Counted from the stretch's first letter, positions 31,838-42,958 are shown. The stretch is DNA of 64,000 nucleotides from Nemertoderma westbladi (GCA_032718475.1 JAUCBJ010006880.1:50218-114217); one strand, 5' to 3'. Translations and numbers: made by a program. Notes: generated by a model from the letters alone, not told the origin.

Positions 31838-32087
31838 AAGGGGTCGTCCATAAAGGACGTCCGAGTAAATCGCAGATTTTCGCCCCTTGTTTATGCCAAC
31901 ACCCCCCTCTCCTACATCGGACGTCCTAATTATTGACGATAGTCAAGGTCTGCCCCTAACTAATATATTTTTTTGAGGTTATTCTATACACTCCAAATTC
32001 ACAGACGGAGTAAATGAAATATTTAAATATGTACATTAAAATATTACCGGTTTGAGAGTTTAAAAAAGCACGTTTTAAAATGTAGTT
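31838..32087 (-). other. 3' untranslated region of the LINE (inferred)
   Basis: Noncoding sequence between the LINE ORF2 stop and the hairpin element. It contains a short inverted pair (aggacgtccga near 31855 and tcggacgtcct near 31918). No clear poly-A or microsatellite tail was identified at the LINE 3' end. Confidence 0.4.
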
Positions 32088-34850
32088 TTATGGGATGATA
32101 GATAAGGTGGCGATAGGCGAACATTGAGGACACGATAGGGCGTGGTAACGATCGCTGGCTGAGTTTTGACAAAATTTACAGGTGCAGTCCGGACACGGGA
32201 TGTGGAAAGTTGAATTGTTGCAGAGTTTATAGTGAAAACCGTGAGATGGCGTTCTTGTTATGAGGTGCCTGTTTCTTTGGTTACTGCGAGTCCATGTTGT
32301 TGAAGTGAAGGCCGGTCCTAAATTGTAATTCTCAGTAATGAAATTTGCATTTCGATCCGATCTGAAGATGATGTATTGTTCTAGAATTTCAGCGCTGAAA
32401 ATACCTGGTGATGTTAGAAGGATGTCGTTTGTGAAGGTTTCTTGATGAGTTAATTTTAAAGCTAGAGTTGATGATGAAGAAATATGGAGTCCAAGGAGCC
32501 GTTTAAGAAAGGTAGATTTAATTTTATCCAATTCTTTTAGTTGAGGTAGTGTAAGTTTCGATCCTATTTCCGAGAGGACGTAAGATGCCATAGGGGCGAT
32601 TTTCATTTTAAAAATTTTGATTCCCGTCTCCACGGAGACTAGATGGAGATTTTTCAGGCGGCCAATGGCGGCGTAGGCTTTTTCTTTCTTTGCTTTTATG
32701 TGTTTCGTGAACGTCAAAGTAGGCTGGAGTACTACACCCAAATACTCATATTTATCGCATATCTTTACCAGTTGGCCATCATAATAGAAGTTATCATAGA
32801 GTGCTAAACGGCCTCCTCTTCGAAATTTAACAATTTTTGTTTTAACGAGATTCACCTCAAGAGCATTATCTTTGCACCATTTATGAAGGTTATTTAAACT
32901 GGGGTTTGATGAGTAGAAGGCTAAATCATCGGCGAAAAATATAGATTTCAAGAAGGCAGTAGCTGACCGCAAAGCAACAACAAGGTCGGCGATATACAAA
33001 ATGAAACTCGTTGGGGAGAAACAGTCCCCTTGTAGGAATCCGATAATCTGGCGTATTTTCTTTGAAAGGCAAAGACCATCAAACACCTGGATGTAGTTTG
33101 CATTTAGAAGATACTTGATAACATTGTAAAGTTTGCCTTTAACACCAAAATCGTTGAACAACTTGTTGAGATAAATTTTCCGACTGATGGAGTCAAAAGC
33201 CTTTCGGAAATCAACAAATACAACATAAACTTTACCATTCGCGTCAATCAATGAATTTATGTCAGAGATCAATCGATTTAATGCATCCAGAGTTGATTTA
33301 CCAGGTAGAAATCCAAACTGCTCTTCGGGTATCAACCAGCGGATTTTATTTAATATCCGTTTGTTTATTATAGAAGTAAAGATATTTAATAAAACGCTGA
33401 GGAGTGCAATCCCACGGTAATTATCTGGCAATGTGATCGCACCTCTACCTTTATAGAGTATCTTGACAATACTATACATCCAAGTACGTGGAAGCGAACC
33501 AATATTTAAGCAGGTATTAAAGAGGAGTACCAAAATATGTAGGATTAGAGGCAGAGAGTGTTTCAAGTGTTCGTAGTATATATTATCTGAACCACATGCT
33601 TTACGATTTCCTGTGTGTTTAATTGCAGCCTCAACTTCTTCACGAGTTATAGGACTGTTGTACCATTCGTTGTTTTCTAATTCAGCAGTTGATGTCTCTG
33701 GAATAGGCGGTATATTCGGAGGGTCTTTTGATTTACTTAGAAGATTTTCAAAATGAGATTCCAGTACATCCATCGCTATTGGGGCTACGTGATTTGGTTT
33801 ACATTCTTTTGTCAGAGTCCATGGAGTAATCTCAGCTCTTGCAATTTTGTCGAGTAAGCATTTTTCCTCGTGCTTCAGTCGCTTTGATTTGAGGAGTTTC
33901 TTGTAAACTTTTCTTTCATTCCAGTAAAGATCCTTGTCGTGTTCTGAGATTTCCCTGTTATAAAAAAGTATCATAACCTGTGATTTGAGTAAGCGGCACT
34001 CATTGTCAAACCACAATTTGCCATGATGATTGTAGTTCACTTGCTTCGGAATAGTAGAGTCAGCAAAAACTTTTGCAAGAAGGCGGTTTGCCTCGTCTAT
34101 GTTACTACTTTCTGTTAAAAGATCCTGTATCGTAGTAAGAAGAGGATTGCCTTTCAGTTTAGTTATATTTAAGTTGCGCGAAGGTAGTTCTGGGCGAATA
34201 TTTGGTACTGTAGTGGAACCAGGTAGGGTGAGGGACAGCACAACACGTTGGTGTTTTCTGATAGGGTTCACGTCAATAAGGGTAAACGGAGGTGGGCTCA
34301 TTGGGGTTGTAATCTTAACAAAAAATAAATCGATGGTGCTTACCCCTTGGGGGGAAATGTATGTATGTTCCAAGGGATCATTGATTAAGATAAAACCAAT
34401 ACTCTCTAAGCTATCTGTCAGGTCAGAACCACGGGAACCCTGGTCTATCCGGCAGTTAAAATCCCCTCCAATTACAATTGGAAGATCGGGTGAAGTGTGT
34501 GTTAATGCGAGGCTAACGTCTAGAATTATTTCTTCGGTACTGAAGTCAGGGTGGAAGTAAAAGACTAGGATGAAGGCAGTAGCAGTTTTTATCAAAACAT
34601 AGTTATCATCTGATGCAATATACTTTGGGTCCAGTTTCGGTTTGCATATTGCCAAAATACCACCGATAGGGCGGCCCCGTAATGGCTTCTTTGCTGGTTT
34701 TGGTAACAATAATAAGATACATTTGGGAACTCGAGGTCAGTAGAAAAGGTTTCAGTAAGAAGAATAACATCTGAATTTTGGTATATATCATGATTAAAAT
34801 TTCCAATGTTATCAGTTATGTACTTTAGTCCTAGAGTAACTTTGATATCT
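32088..34850 (-). pseudogene. LINE ORF2: endonuclease-reverse transcriptase, one frameshift
   Basis: The long frame 32088-34709 carries the end of an apurinic-type endonuclease (GGDFNCRID near 34450) and an RT. The RT shows YRGIALLS, QFGFLPGKSTLDAL, VVFVDFRKAFDSISRK near 33190, GFLQGDCFSPTSF, and FFADDLAFYSS near 32925. A cysteine/histidine cluster (CPDCTCKFCQN...H..C..C) near 32110-32180 resembles the terminal zinc motif of several LINE clades. The endonuclease start (DVILLTETF near 34750) lies in another frame, so a frameshift near 34710 breaks the protein; the apparent start at 34709 is a TTG, not a true initiator. There is no RNase H domain. The clade was not settled; CR1/L2-like groups are possible. 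Confidence 0.85.
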
Positions 34851-34852
34851 AG

Positions 34853-35674
34853 TCAGTCTACATTTTTAGTAGTATCACGTCGATCAACAGTTGGAGCGAT
34901 TGAACAGGAGGAGCGTCGGGGGATACCCAAGGTCTCGCGGTCATTTCTGGTGAGAAGATAGTTGCGCACAGTTACACCTTGTTCCCATAACATCGGATCC
35001 ATCATCGAGCTCCTGTCTGCTTGGTCGGCAGTAATGTGAAAACTTTGGTAAGGTTGATCAGAGTGACGAGGGATTGCTGCTATGTCATCGAATTTTATAC
35101 CTTCTGATTGTAGGTACTCGCTAATTTCCAGACTAGTAACGTCCGGTAATAGCCGTCCAATATGTATATGGGACTTCCGTACAGCTGTCATCCTCGGGGC
35201 ACGAGTTGATGGAGGAGCAACGCGCACACTGAGGGAACTCTCTTTCCTTGATCCTCGGATTACGGAGCTGTTGGGCTGTCTTCTATTTCCGGTGCCAATG
35301 TCACTATGCGTGGTCAAAGCAGGTCCAGACCGTGACTGGAGGGTAGGAGGGGGTCCCATTTGCGAGGATGCTGTTACCGTGGCGGTATTACTACGAACCG
35401 TGTCGCTGTAGCTCATTCGGCCTAGATTGGCAGATTTCGATTGGAGATCGATCACCTGATTCTTCGCTTTAATGGTCTCTGCGCGAGCATCAGCGAGTTG
35501 GGAGACGGCTTCTGCCAGTTTACCTACTTGAACGTTGAACATTTGGCCCATCTTAATGAACGCGTCGATTAACTGTCGTTCATCGTCAACGGAAATACTC
35601 TTTTTGGTTTTTATACTTCTGACCAGAGATATTGAATCATCTTGAAGTTTAATGAAAGCCTCCACATCCGCCAT
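34853..35674 (-). CDS. LINE ORF1 protein (RNA-binding-like)
   Basis: A 273-residue ORF directly upstream of ORF2. Residues ~1-85 look helical and coiled-coil-like (VGKLAEAVSQLADARAETIK). Residues ~90-165 are Ser/Thr/Pro-rich. Residues ~170-245 (HIHIGRLLPDVTSLEISEYL...SFHI...MLWEQGVTVRNYL) resemble the RRM-like module found in ORF1 of several LINE clades, where it binds element RNA. The TGA stop is followed in the same frame by LDIKVTLGLKYITDN, the start of the endonuclease, so ORF2 translation may depend on reinitiation or on passing this stop. The frame is intact. Confidence 0.7.
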   Translation of the reverse strand: MADVEAFIKLQDDSISLVRSIKTKKSISVDDERQLIDAFIKMGQMFNVQVGKLAEAVSQLADARAETIKAKNQVIDLQSKSANLGRMSYSDTVRSNTATVTASSQMGPPPTLQSRSGPALTTHSDIGTGNRRQPNSSVIRGSRKESSLSVRVAPPSTRAPRMTAVRKSHIHIGRLLPDVTSLEISEYLQSEGIKFDDIAAIPRHSDQPYQSFHITADQADRSSMMDPMLWEQGVTVRNYLLTRNDRETLGIPRRSSCSIAPTVDRRDTTKNVD

Positions 35675-36611
35675 AATTTAAAAAATCTCAATTTAAATAT
35701 AAAACACAAATCAGTATTTTAAATAATATCAGCCTATTGTAGCGCGCGTTTTAATATTTATTAGATCACAATCGTTTACTAATATTCGTGAGACAAGATA
35801 ACAATTACTATTTTGATGACAACTCTTTCGCATACCACCAACAACTCTAACTAACTAATATATTATTATTATATTTATATTATTATATATTTTATACTAA
35901 TATATTATTTATCTACATCCTGTCAGGAAACTGACAATGTGGGAGTCCGTGCTGGACTCTAACTGCAGAGAATACTACATCTCTCAATCTGTGGGTGGCA
36001 CTTTCACAATAATGATGCGCCGGGTTTACTGTAATTTTATTGCAGGCTATACTTTAATAAAAGACAATCAGGCACAAATCGTGTCTTTGGATCTGGCTTC
36101 CGTTTTGCTCGAAATTAAGAAATGGGGTCTTTTTCTCCATACTCATGTTCTAGAATACACACCGAGGAATATCAATATCAGGATGTTATTTTTAATTGCC
36201 TTTTTAACTCACACAGATGGGTATATTATATCGTTGGAACTTTGAGTCATTCGTGCACTGTATCCAATATAACATAATTGTTGTGTGTATTTGCTAACGT
36301 TCGCTTACATTATAATTATTACTAGACAGACGTGGCCTTCGGCGGCCACTGGCTTTCTACTTAGTTGATGATCAACTGACTGACTCAGCCAAAACTACTC
36401 TAAACGACTTTGATGAAATTTTCTTAGCGGCTGGCTGGCCGGATTCGAAGGTCCCTTGCATGTTCCATGTTCGGCTACTATACCTCCATAACCCTCTGGG
36501 CTCGAAAAATATACATAAACGAAGAAACGCCATGGGCGCAATGATAAGAACACCAGCTGGTGCTCATGCAAATTTATAGTGATGAGGGGCTCAGTAATGA
36601 TATTCAATGGA
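35675..36611. other. Gene-free stretch upstream of the LINE
   Basis: It includes the presumed LINE 5' untranslated region and an AT microsatellite-like block (about 35860-35915, tatta units). A 102-codon ORF at 35937-36245 shows no recognisable domain and is not called. The stretch 36330-36360 contains a short GC-rich hairpin (tggccttcggcggcca). Confidence 0.45.
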
Positions 36612-37137
36612 TAGGCCCAAACTGCAGAGAAGTATTATACTTGCCAAGTTTTAGTAAGGTTGAGTTTATTACTCTCTCATTCTATCCCAGACACTAATCA
36701 TAAGGAGGCTCAAAGAGCAGGGATAGTTACTGTCAGAAAATTTGTCAGTGAGGGATATACTGTATATAGCTATCCATAGTCTATCCATCCATATGCTATC
36801 TATCTATCCATATACCGGAATTGCAGTTTGGTACACCTCCTACCTAGCTTGTTTGATTAAATTTTGCAAGTACATTGTTTTGATGGTTCATAATCGCGTT
36901 ACAAAATTTCAGATCGAATCTAGGTTTGGTATTCGATATATTTCGTTTTTTTGATATTATTTTGTCGCGAAATTAAATGTATATAGACATTCATTGACTG
37001 CTGTGGCAAAGGAATACATAGTACATACTGTAGTACATATGTAAACAGTTGATGTTTGATTAATGTCTGTGATAGTGTGAGTGAGTAAACACAACCTTAC
37101 TAAAACTTGGCAAGTAACATACTTCTCTAGTTTGGGC
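36612..37137. mobile_element. Inverted-repeat element (~0.5 kb)
   Basis: taggcccaaact...gagaagtat...acttgccaagttttagtaaggttg (36612-36662) is matched in reverse by caaccttactaaaacttggcaagt...cttctctagtttgggcgta (37091-37140). Both sides are bordered by an accagctggt palindrome further out. No coding capacity was seen; it is probably a non-autonomous DNA element. Confidence 0.5.
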
Positions 37138-37546
37138 GTATCCGCACCAGCTGGTATTTCTATCATTGAGTCTATGGCAATTTTCGTGTTATGGGGCTAT
37201 TTTTCGTAATAAAAAAAAAGACACTTTAATAATTTTTTCAAAACCTTTTTTCCATATCCTGGGGTTGAGCTCCGTCGATTGATATAACTTTCATTGACGG
37301 ACGAGCTATAGCTTCGGATGAGCTCACCTGATATACACATAAATAAATATTGATAGAGAATACATTTACAGTTAGAAGTCCTGACGGTCTTCTAATAATA
37401 ATTACTGCCTTATCATGATGGTTTTGCTCACAGTTAAAGCAATAAATGACTTACAAAGTTATATAGTAATTGTAATTTATCTAACAATTGGATCTTCTAT
37501 AACACATTATAAATGGATTTAAGTTAAGTTTACGGATATTGCGGAA

Positions 37547-37961
37547 TGTTGCCGTTATCCCGACACCAGGGGGGGAAAACGCCGATGCTGGAGGCGGGGC
37601 TTTACAGACCACGGAGTCCCGGCCAGTCACCGGATATTGATTGTGGAGAAGGAGGAATTTCTTAGATGCAGGATTGCGGTTAAGGAAAAGTTGCATTGGT
37701 TGGATATACTCTTTAATGTAACTTCCTATAGTTGAACCCTGTTCAACACCATTGAACCCTGATTGAGAATAATTTTGGGCTTCCCCAAATCAATATACAC
37801 CAAATATTCACAATAATTATACACGACAATATAAATCCCTACAGTATATTATTTAATTACCCACTGTTCGCTCAGATTTTAGCCTAACTAATGTTCCCCA
37901 GATTTTCCCTCGGTCCTAGTCTTGATGCCGTAGTGTCGGTGTCGGTCGACCCTGTCGCGTG
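37547..37961 (-). repeat. BEL 2 3' LTR, outer segment (left of the Gypsy insertion)
   Basis: It matches 55402-55816 with scattered substitutions and one-base indels (for example ggagg versus ggggg near 37650). The segment ends with gcgtg, the Gypsy target duplication, and resumes at 43185. Confidence 0.88.
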
Positions 37962-38182
37962 TGTTAGGCGACCGTGTAGTGGTCGGTAACAATGTTCAGT
38001 AGGCCACTGTCTGTACGTGACAGCAATGTAGGCCTGTCTGTCTGTGGTGTAAGAAACAAGATGTATGACATATGACAGTCTGTACTTCTATTCTGACAGT
38101 CTACTGTAATTATGTTACACAGTAAGCTGCACGGTACAAAGGTGCTATATTATGTTAGGTCCTCATTCCTAGTATCCTAACA
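37962..38182 (-). repeat. 3' LTR of the Gypsy element
   Basis: 221 bp; identical by eye to 42959-43179. Preceded on the - strand by the polypurine tract at 38183-38196. Confidence 0.92.
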
Positions 38183-38196
38183 TCACCCCCACACAA
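38183..38196 (-). other. Polypurine tract of the Gypsy element
   Basis: On the - strand, gtgtgggggtga directly precedes the 3' LTR, the position where plus-strand DNA synthesis is primed in LTR elements. Confidence 0.6.
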
Positions 38197-38334
38197 AATG
38201 ATTTGTTATACTGTATGTATAATAAAGTTTTGAATTATGGGTACTCTACGTATCTCGAGTTTATCCACACATATAATTCTTCAACCAGTATATGTTGTTA
38301 TATTTAGTTCGAGTTCGTATAATTATTGAATTCA

Positions 38335-41300
38335 TCAAACAGTATATTGTTTCCCACTTCGCAATGTTTTTATTACTTGACCTTGACCTTGAGTCTGTCC
38401 CGGTTCCCGCGTTGCTGGATACTGAGATTGTCCCTGCGAAATAGGATCAACTGAAGTACCTTCCTGTGTGGATCCTTGGGTCGGTTCCATGATGTCACCA
38501 CGTCCTGTTGCTAGTGGTAGACCGCCGGTTGGTACTCTTTTACCACTTCCGACACTGGGACCTGCTCCAGCGTGACGGCTCATCGTAGTAGTTGGATTCG
38601 AATTGGTAATGGATGTGGTACCTTCTTTGTCATTCCATGGGTTGTATCGACTCCTTATTTGGTTAACATTGCGTTTGACCAAAATATCACCAACTTTAAC
38701 CATGTATACTCGCGATCCAATCCTTTTTATTATTCGTCCCGGGAGCCACTTTACAATTATTTGCCCCCTACCCGGTCGACTATAGTTTTTTATCCAGACC
38801 GCTTCACCGATCTCGAATTTTCCACTTGTTTCGTCGCTTTTGTTACTCGTCACTGGATATTCCAATAACCGTTCTAACCGAGTCTTTGTAGGATATTGGA
38901 AAATTGATTCGTTCGGGGTTTTTCCTCTTGGTGTGTACAGTGAATTTCTATCCTGCATTAGGAAATTACTGATCTTATCTTGTATAGTATCGTTTTCGAT
39001 ACTGAACTTTTGTTTCTTCATCGAGTTCTTTATACTTTGCACAGTTCTTTCAGCAGCACCATTTGAAGTTGGTGAATAGAATGCGGAACTCCAATGAGTT
39101 ATACCGTTGTCTGTAAAGAAACTTTCTATTTCTGTTGAAATGAACTGTGGTCCATTATCACTAAATATTATCGCCGGAATTCCTGTAAATGCAAACATAT
39201 TTTTCATTTCTGTTATAATTGTAGAAGACTTTGCATTCTTTAATACTCTGGCATCTTTCCAACCAGAATACGTATCAACCATACCTAAAATCGTATGTTC
39301 TTCGAAATCTGCTAAATCTGTGTGAATTCGTTCAAATGCTGCCTTAGCTGTTGGTAATGACACATATTCTTGAGGTGGACTGTTGGCGAATTGTTGACAT
39401 GGTGTACACTCTTTGATGAATAACTTTATATCATCTACTATACCAGGCCACCAACAGATGTCTGCTGCTTTTGTGAGCATTCTTCTTTCTCCGATGTGTG
39501 CGGAATGTAGTTCCTTCATTACATGTGCCTGTAAGCTGGATGGTATTATAATTCGATTGCCACGCATAATTATTCCTTCTTTGATTGTAAGTTCAAATTC
39601 AATAGCTTTGTAATGACGTAACTCAGGATTATTTGTTTGTATCTTTTCGCCATATTCGACTGTGCGTTTCAAATGACGTAATCCCGGATCAGCCTCAGTA
39701 GCATCTTGTAATCCTTGTTTGGTTAAAGGAATGTCTACTATGTTTTGTTCCTGTTGTAAGTCCATAGCTCGAATGTCTATATCTGATTTATCCTTGTAAA
39801 TATTATCTTTGGTTGCAGGTGTAAGTCTTGATAATGCATCAGCAATATTCTCTTCTGAACTAATAGCTGTAACTGTGTAGTTATGAGCTGCTAGCTCAAC
39901 AGCCCAGTGTTGTAACCTTGAAACAGTCGTAGCAGGAAGCGCTTTTAATGGACCAAATATTCGTTTGAGTGGTCTGTTATCGGTAACGATTGTAAACTTA
40001 TGACCGATTAAGAATTGCTGGAATTTTCTTGTACCAAACATTATAGCAAGTGCTTCCCTGTCGAGCTGGCTATATTTTCTCTGATGCGTATCAAGTGTAG
40101 CTGATGCAAAAGCAACTGGTGTGAATTCACTTTTCTCATTAATCTGCCCCAATATGGCAGATACAGCCTTTTCAGACGCATCGGTGATTAATTCCGTTTT
40201 CATCGATGGATTAAAGTGAACCAGTAGTGTACAATTCGATATGGCCTCCTTCACATTATTGTATGCATTGTTGGCTTCTTTTGACCATTCAAATGGTGTA
40301 TCTTTCTGTAGTAATTTGTACAATGGGTTGGATATCTCCGCGTATTTGTGTACATACTTCCGTAAGTAATTCATAAAACCCAATGCACTTTGTAATTCTT
40401 TCTTTGTGGATGGAGGTTTCATATCCCTGACTGCTTGTACCTTCTTTGGATCTGGCAAAAATCCTTTGCTTGTAATTATATGCCCACAGAATTCCACTTC
40501 TGACTTCACAAATGAACATTTCTTCATTCCTATAGTAAGTCCAGCTTCCCTGAGTGCTGTAAACACTGTCTGGAGATCCCGTAAGTGCTCTTCCATATTG
40601 TTAGAAGCTATTAGAAACTCGTCCATGTATGATACTGAAATGTATTTGCTCAATGTACAATGAACAACTTTAAGACATTTGGCTGCAGCGGGAGTGATTC
40701 CATATGGCAACCTTGTAGGTTTTAACAATCCTAATGGTGTCGCTAATGTAAGCAGCGCTTGGCTTTCTTTATCGATTGGCAATTGGTTGTAAGCTTGTGC
40801 CATATCCAACTTCGTAAAAATTGTCTTGCCCTGCAGTTTGGCGGACATTTCCTCTTGAGACATTAAAGGGAAATAATCTTCTATGAGGTACTGATTTACA
40901 GTGCTCTTATAGTCCCCACAGATTCTGACGGATCCATCGTTTTTAGGCATAATTACTAATGGTGTAGCCCAATCAATGTTTTCTCCCTCATCTGTATGTA
41001 CTAGACGTCCTTCTTTTATGTCAATCTTTAATTGTTCTATGACTTTATCCTTGTATGCATGTGGGACTGATCTTGAATGAAGGAATTTGGGATTTGTGTT
41101 TGATGTTTTGATCCTAATTTGTAAAGGTTCTCCCTTATAACATCCCACACCAGTTAGAACCTCTGTAAATTCTTGTAACATGGTTTGTAACCGATATGGT
41201 AAATCTTTCGTGTCGAACTGAGTATTTTGGGTTTTAATATCCTGTTGTAACAACTCATCAATACTAGTTCCGCGGTGCACTAAATGTTGTAGCCAATATA

Positions 41301-41397
41301 GACCAAATAATGGTGAATTTTCGGTTTCACTCTCCTCTGCAATAATTAGCGGCATATTTTCTAACTTTGCCACATTTGTACCTGGGAATTCAACCAC
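38335..41397 (-). CDS. Gypsy Pol: RT, RNase H, integrase
   Basis: About 1020 codons. RT: DYKSTVNQYL, FTKLDMAQAYNQLP (motif A) and, near 40625, SYMDEFLIASN. The last is motif C, where the usual YxDD reads YMDE, a replacement of the second catalytic aspartate. RNase H: ELITDASEKAVSAILGQ through FTIVTDNRPL. Integrase: an H-H-C-C finger (HSAHIGERRM...CTPCQQF), then a core with IHTDLADF, FSDNGPQF and SNGAAERTVQ as the D, D, E residues, and a C-terminal GPY/F-like module around EAVWIKNYSRPGRG. No chromodomain was seen. The frame continues upstream past the GTG at 41397 to a TGA at 41446-41448, so this is not an independent start; Pol is fused in frame to Gag across that stop. Confidence 0.9.
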   Translation of the reverse strand: MVEFPGTNVAKLENMPLIIAEESETENSPLFGLYWLQHLVHRGTSIDELLQQDIKTQNTQFDTKDLPYRLQTMLQEFTEVLTGVGCYKGEPLQIRIKTSNTNPKFLHSRSVPHAYKDKVIEQLKIDIKEGRLVHTDEGENIDWATPLVIMPKNDGSVRICGDYKSTVNQYLIEDYFPLMSQEEMSAKLQGKTIFTKLDMAQAYNQLPIDKESQALLTLATPLGLLKPTRLPYGITPAAAKCLKVVHCTLSKYISVSYMDEFLIASNNMEEHLRDLQTVFTALREAGLTIGMKKCSFVKSEVEFCGHIITSKGFLPDPKKVQAVRDMKPPSTKKELQSALGFMNYLRKYVHKYAEISNPLYKLLQKDTPFEWSKEANNAYNNVKEAISNCTLLVHFNPSMKTELITDASEKAVSAILGQINEKSEFTPVAFASATLDTHQRKYSQLDREALAIMFGTRKFQQFLIGHKFTIVTDNRPLKRIFGPLKALPATTVSRLQHWAVELAAHNYTVTAISSEENIADALSRLTPATKDNIYKDKSDIDIRAMDLQQEQNIVDIPLTKQGLQDATEADPGLRHLKRTVEYGEKIQTNNPELRHYKAIEFELTIKEGIIMRGNRIIIPSSLQAHVMKELHSAHIGERRMLTKAADICWWPGIVDDIKLFIKECTPCQQFANSPPQEYVSLPTAKAAFERIHTDLADFEEHTILGMVDTYSGWKDARVLKNAKSSTIITEMKNMFAFTGIPAIIFSDNGPQFISTEIESFFTDNGITHWSSAFYSPTSNGAAERTVQSIKNSMKKQKFSIENDTIQDKISNFLMQDRNSLYTPRGKTPNESIFQYPTKTRLERLLEYPVTSNKSDETSGKFEIGEAVWIKNYSRPGRGQIIVKWLPGRIIKRIGSRVYMVKVGDILVKRNVNQIRSRYNPWNDKEGTTSITNSNPTTTMSRHAGAGPSVGSGKRVPTGGLPLATGRGDIMEPTQGSTQEGTSVDPISQGQSQYPATREPGQTQGQGQVIKTLRSGKQYTV

Positions 41398-41445
41398 AAC
41401 GTAAATGACTCCCTTGATCCTGGCAGTTCCTTTGCAGTATCCACG

Positions 41446-42720
41446 TCATTTTGAAGGACAATCATGTAATTGTATATCTTGGAACTGTTCAATGTATTTG
41501 TTGTATGGTAATATGCTATGCTTAGCACCAGGATCGAATTCCATTTGTATTTTCTTATTATTTATAAGAATATCTAGTTGAATCGAATTAACTTTGGGTA
41601 AAGTCACTGTATTAATCTCAACTTCATTGCCTAAATCTTGTAAAATATCTGTATGTTTCATGAATAAATCGTCATTGTGCTCTCCTTCATCTATGTCAAC
41701 CATTCCAACTGAGCCTCTTTGACTGTTTGGCTTAAACTGATTAGATCCGGTTGCATTACGTTTTTTAAAACATGCCGTTTCAACATGTCCCTTAGCTTTG
41801 CAATATCGGCATATGATATGTTCTGGCATTCTGCATTCTGTAATTTTATGGCCTTGTTTTCCACAACGGTAGCAAGTAATCTGCCTACTTTGACTAACCT
41901 GCCGTGGTTGTGAAGTATATGAACTTGAACTACCTCTGCTAGTTCCTCCACGGTATCCTACACGACCCCGGCTGTTTCCAAACCGACCACGATTGGAGGA
42001 TCCTTGGTCTCTCTGACTTGTATTAACACGTTGTATCTCAATCTCTGATTTGTTTCTATCATACGCTATGTTGCGAGCTTCCTCAAAGCTAATTGCCGTA
42101 TTTAGCGCTTCAGGGAATGTATCTTCCTGCTTTTGTATCAATTCGGTTGCAACATGATTATCTATTAAACCAGCAGTCAGCTGTTCTCGTAATTGGCCAT
42201 CCAAATCTGTAAATTGACAATCTCTGGCAAGGTTACGCAATCTTTTTGCATAATCTGTAATGCTTTCCTCTTTTTGCTGTGTACACAGTCTGAATTTTCT
42301 CCTTGCTGCTTCCTTGGACTTGCCTTTGCGATAGTAAGTTGTAATGGTATCCAACAATGTATCAATTGGATCCTTTGTAATATCTGCTGGATATCGTAAA
42401 TCATTCAGCAGATCTAATGTTGCTAAACCGCAGTTCGAAATGAATATATCTGTCTTGGCTTGTTCTTCTTCTAATGCTGTCATTGCTGTATTGTCCGGTT
42501 TCACCCAGTTTGTAGTTCTGAGAATCGTACGGAACATAACCAAGTATGTCTCCCACCGGTCTTTCTCAGGGTTAAAAGGAGCACAAACGTTACTGTATTT
42601 AACGCCTCTGTAAGCCATTGTAATTTGTTGGCTAACTGTATTATTGTTGTATTGCTGAACAGCTGAAATTCTATTAGTAACTTGCTGAGGCTGACTGTAG
42701 CGTAGCCTGCAGACTGTCAA
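41446..42720 (-). CDS. Gypsy Gag and protease start
   Basis: 424 codons. The capsid-like region (residues ~50-210) includes DRWETYLVMFRTIL and the RKFRLCTQQKEESITDYAKRL stretch typical of Gypsy gags. Two CCHC zinc knuckles follow (CYRCGKQGHKITEC, CRYCKAKGHVETAC) after an RG-rich linker. The protease begins near the end with MEFDPGAKHSILP, where the active-site triad is D-P-G. The frame stops at a TGA 27 codons later, inside the protease, and resumes in the same frame as Pol. The stop therefore splits one Gag-Pol frame rather than marking a natural Gag end. The N-terminal ~30 residues may be leader read-through, with MAYRGVKYSN as a better start. Confidence 0.88.
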   Translation of the reverse strand: MTVCRLRYSQPQQVTNRISAVQQYNNNTVSQQITMAYRGVKYSNVCAPFNPEKDRWETYLVMFRTILRTTNWVKPDNTAMTALEEEQAKTDIFISNCGLATLDLLNDLRYPADITKDPIDTLLDTITTYYRKGKSKEAARRKFRLCTQQKEESITDYAKRLRNLARDCQFTDLDGQLREQLTAGLIDNHVATELIQKQEDTFPEALNTAISFEEARNIAYDRNKSEIEIQRVNTSQRDQGSSNRGRFGNSRGRVGYRGGTSRGSSSSYTSQPRQVSQSRQITCYRCGKQGHKITECRMPEHIICRYCKAKGHVETACFKKRNATGSNQFKPNSQRGSVGMVDIDEGEHNDDLFMKHTDILQDLGNEVEINTVTLPKVNSIQLDILINNKKIQMEFDPGAKHSILPYNKYIEQFQDIQLHDCPSK

Positions 42721-42937
42721 AGCAATGTATTCAGGTATTGCACTCGTTCTGAATTGTACAACTGTAGCTGTACTACCGGTACTGTAGACTGTAGGTAGGT
42801 AGGAGTGTAGGCCTACCGGTTTCCGGTCCGGTCAGACGGTACAGTTCAATCTTTGCAGTTTCATCTTCTGTATTGAAGAACACCAACGCATTATAATTAA
42901 ATGTACATAAGGTATAATTAAATTAATAATTGAGTTT

Positions 42938-42955
42938 ATATTTATCGCAGCGCCA
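42938..42955 (-). other. Primer-binding-site candidate of the Gypsy element
   Basis: On the - strand, tggcgctgcgataaata starts three bases after the 5' LTR. A start with TGG fits pairing with the CCA end of a tRNA; the tRNA species was not identified. Confidence 0.5.
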
Positions 42956-42958
42956 ATT

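Noticed and set aside
35937-36245. 102-codon ORF on the + strand
   Set aside because: No recognisable domain, no splice or promoter context, and base composition like the surrounding noncoding DNA.
41719-42613. Small + strand ORFs across 41.7-42.6 kb
   Set aside because: Antisense to the Gypsy Gag frame.
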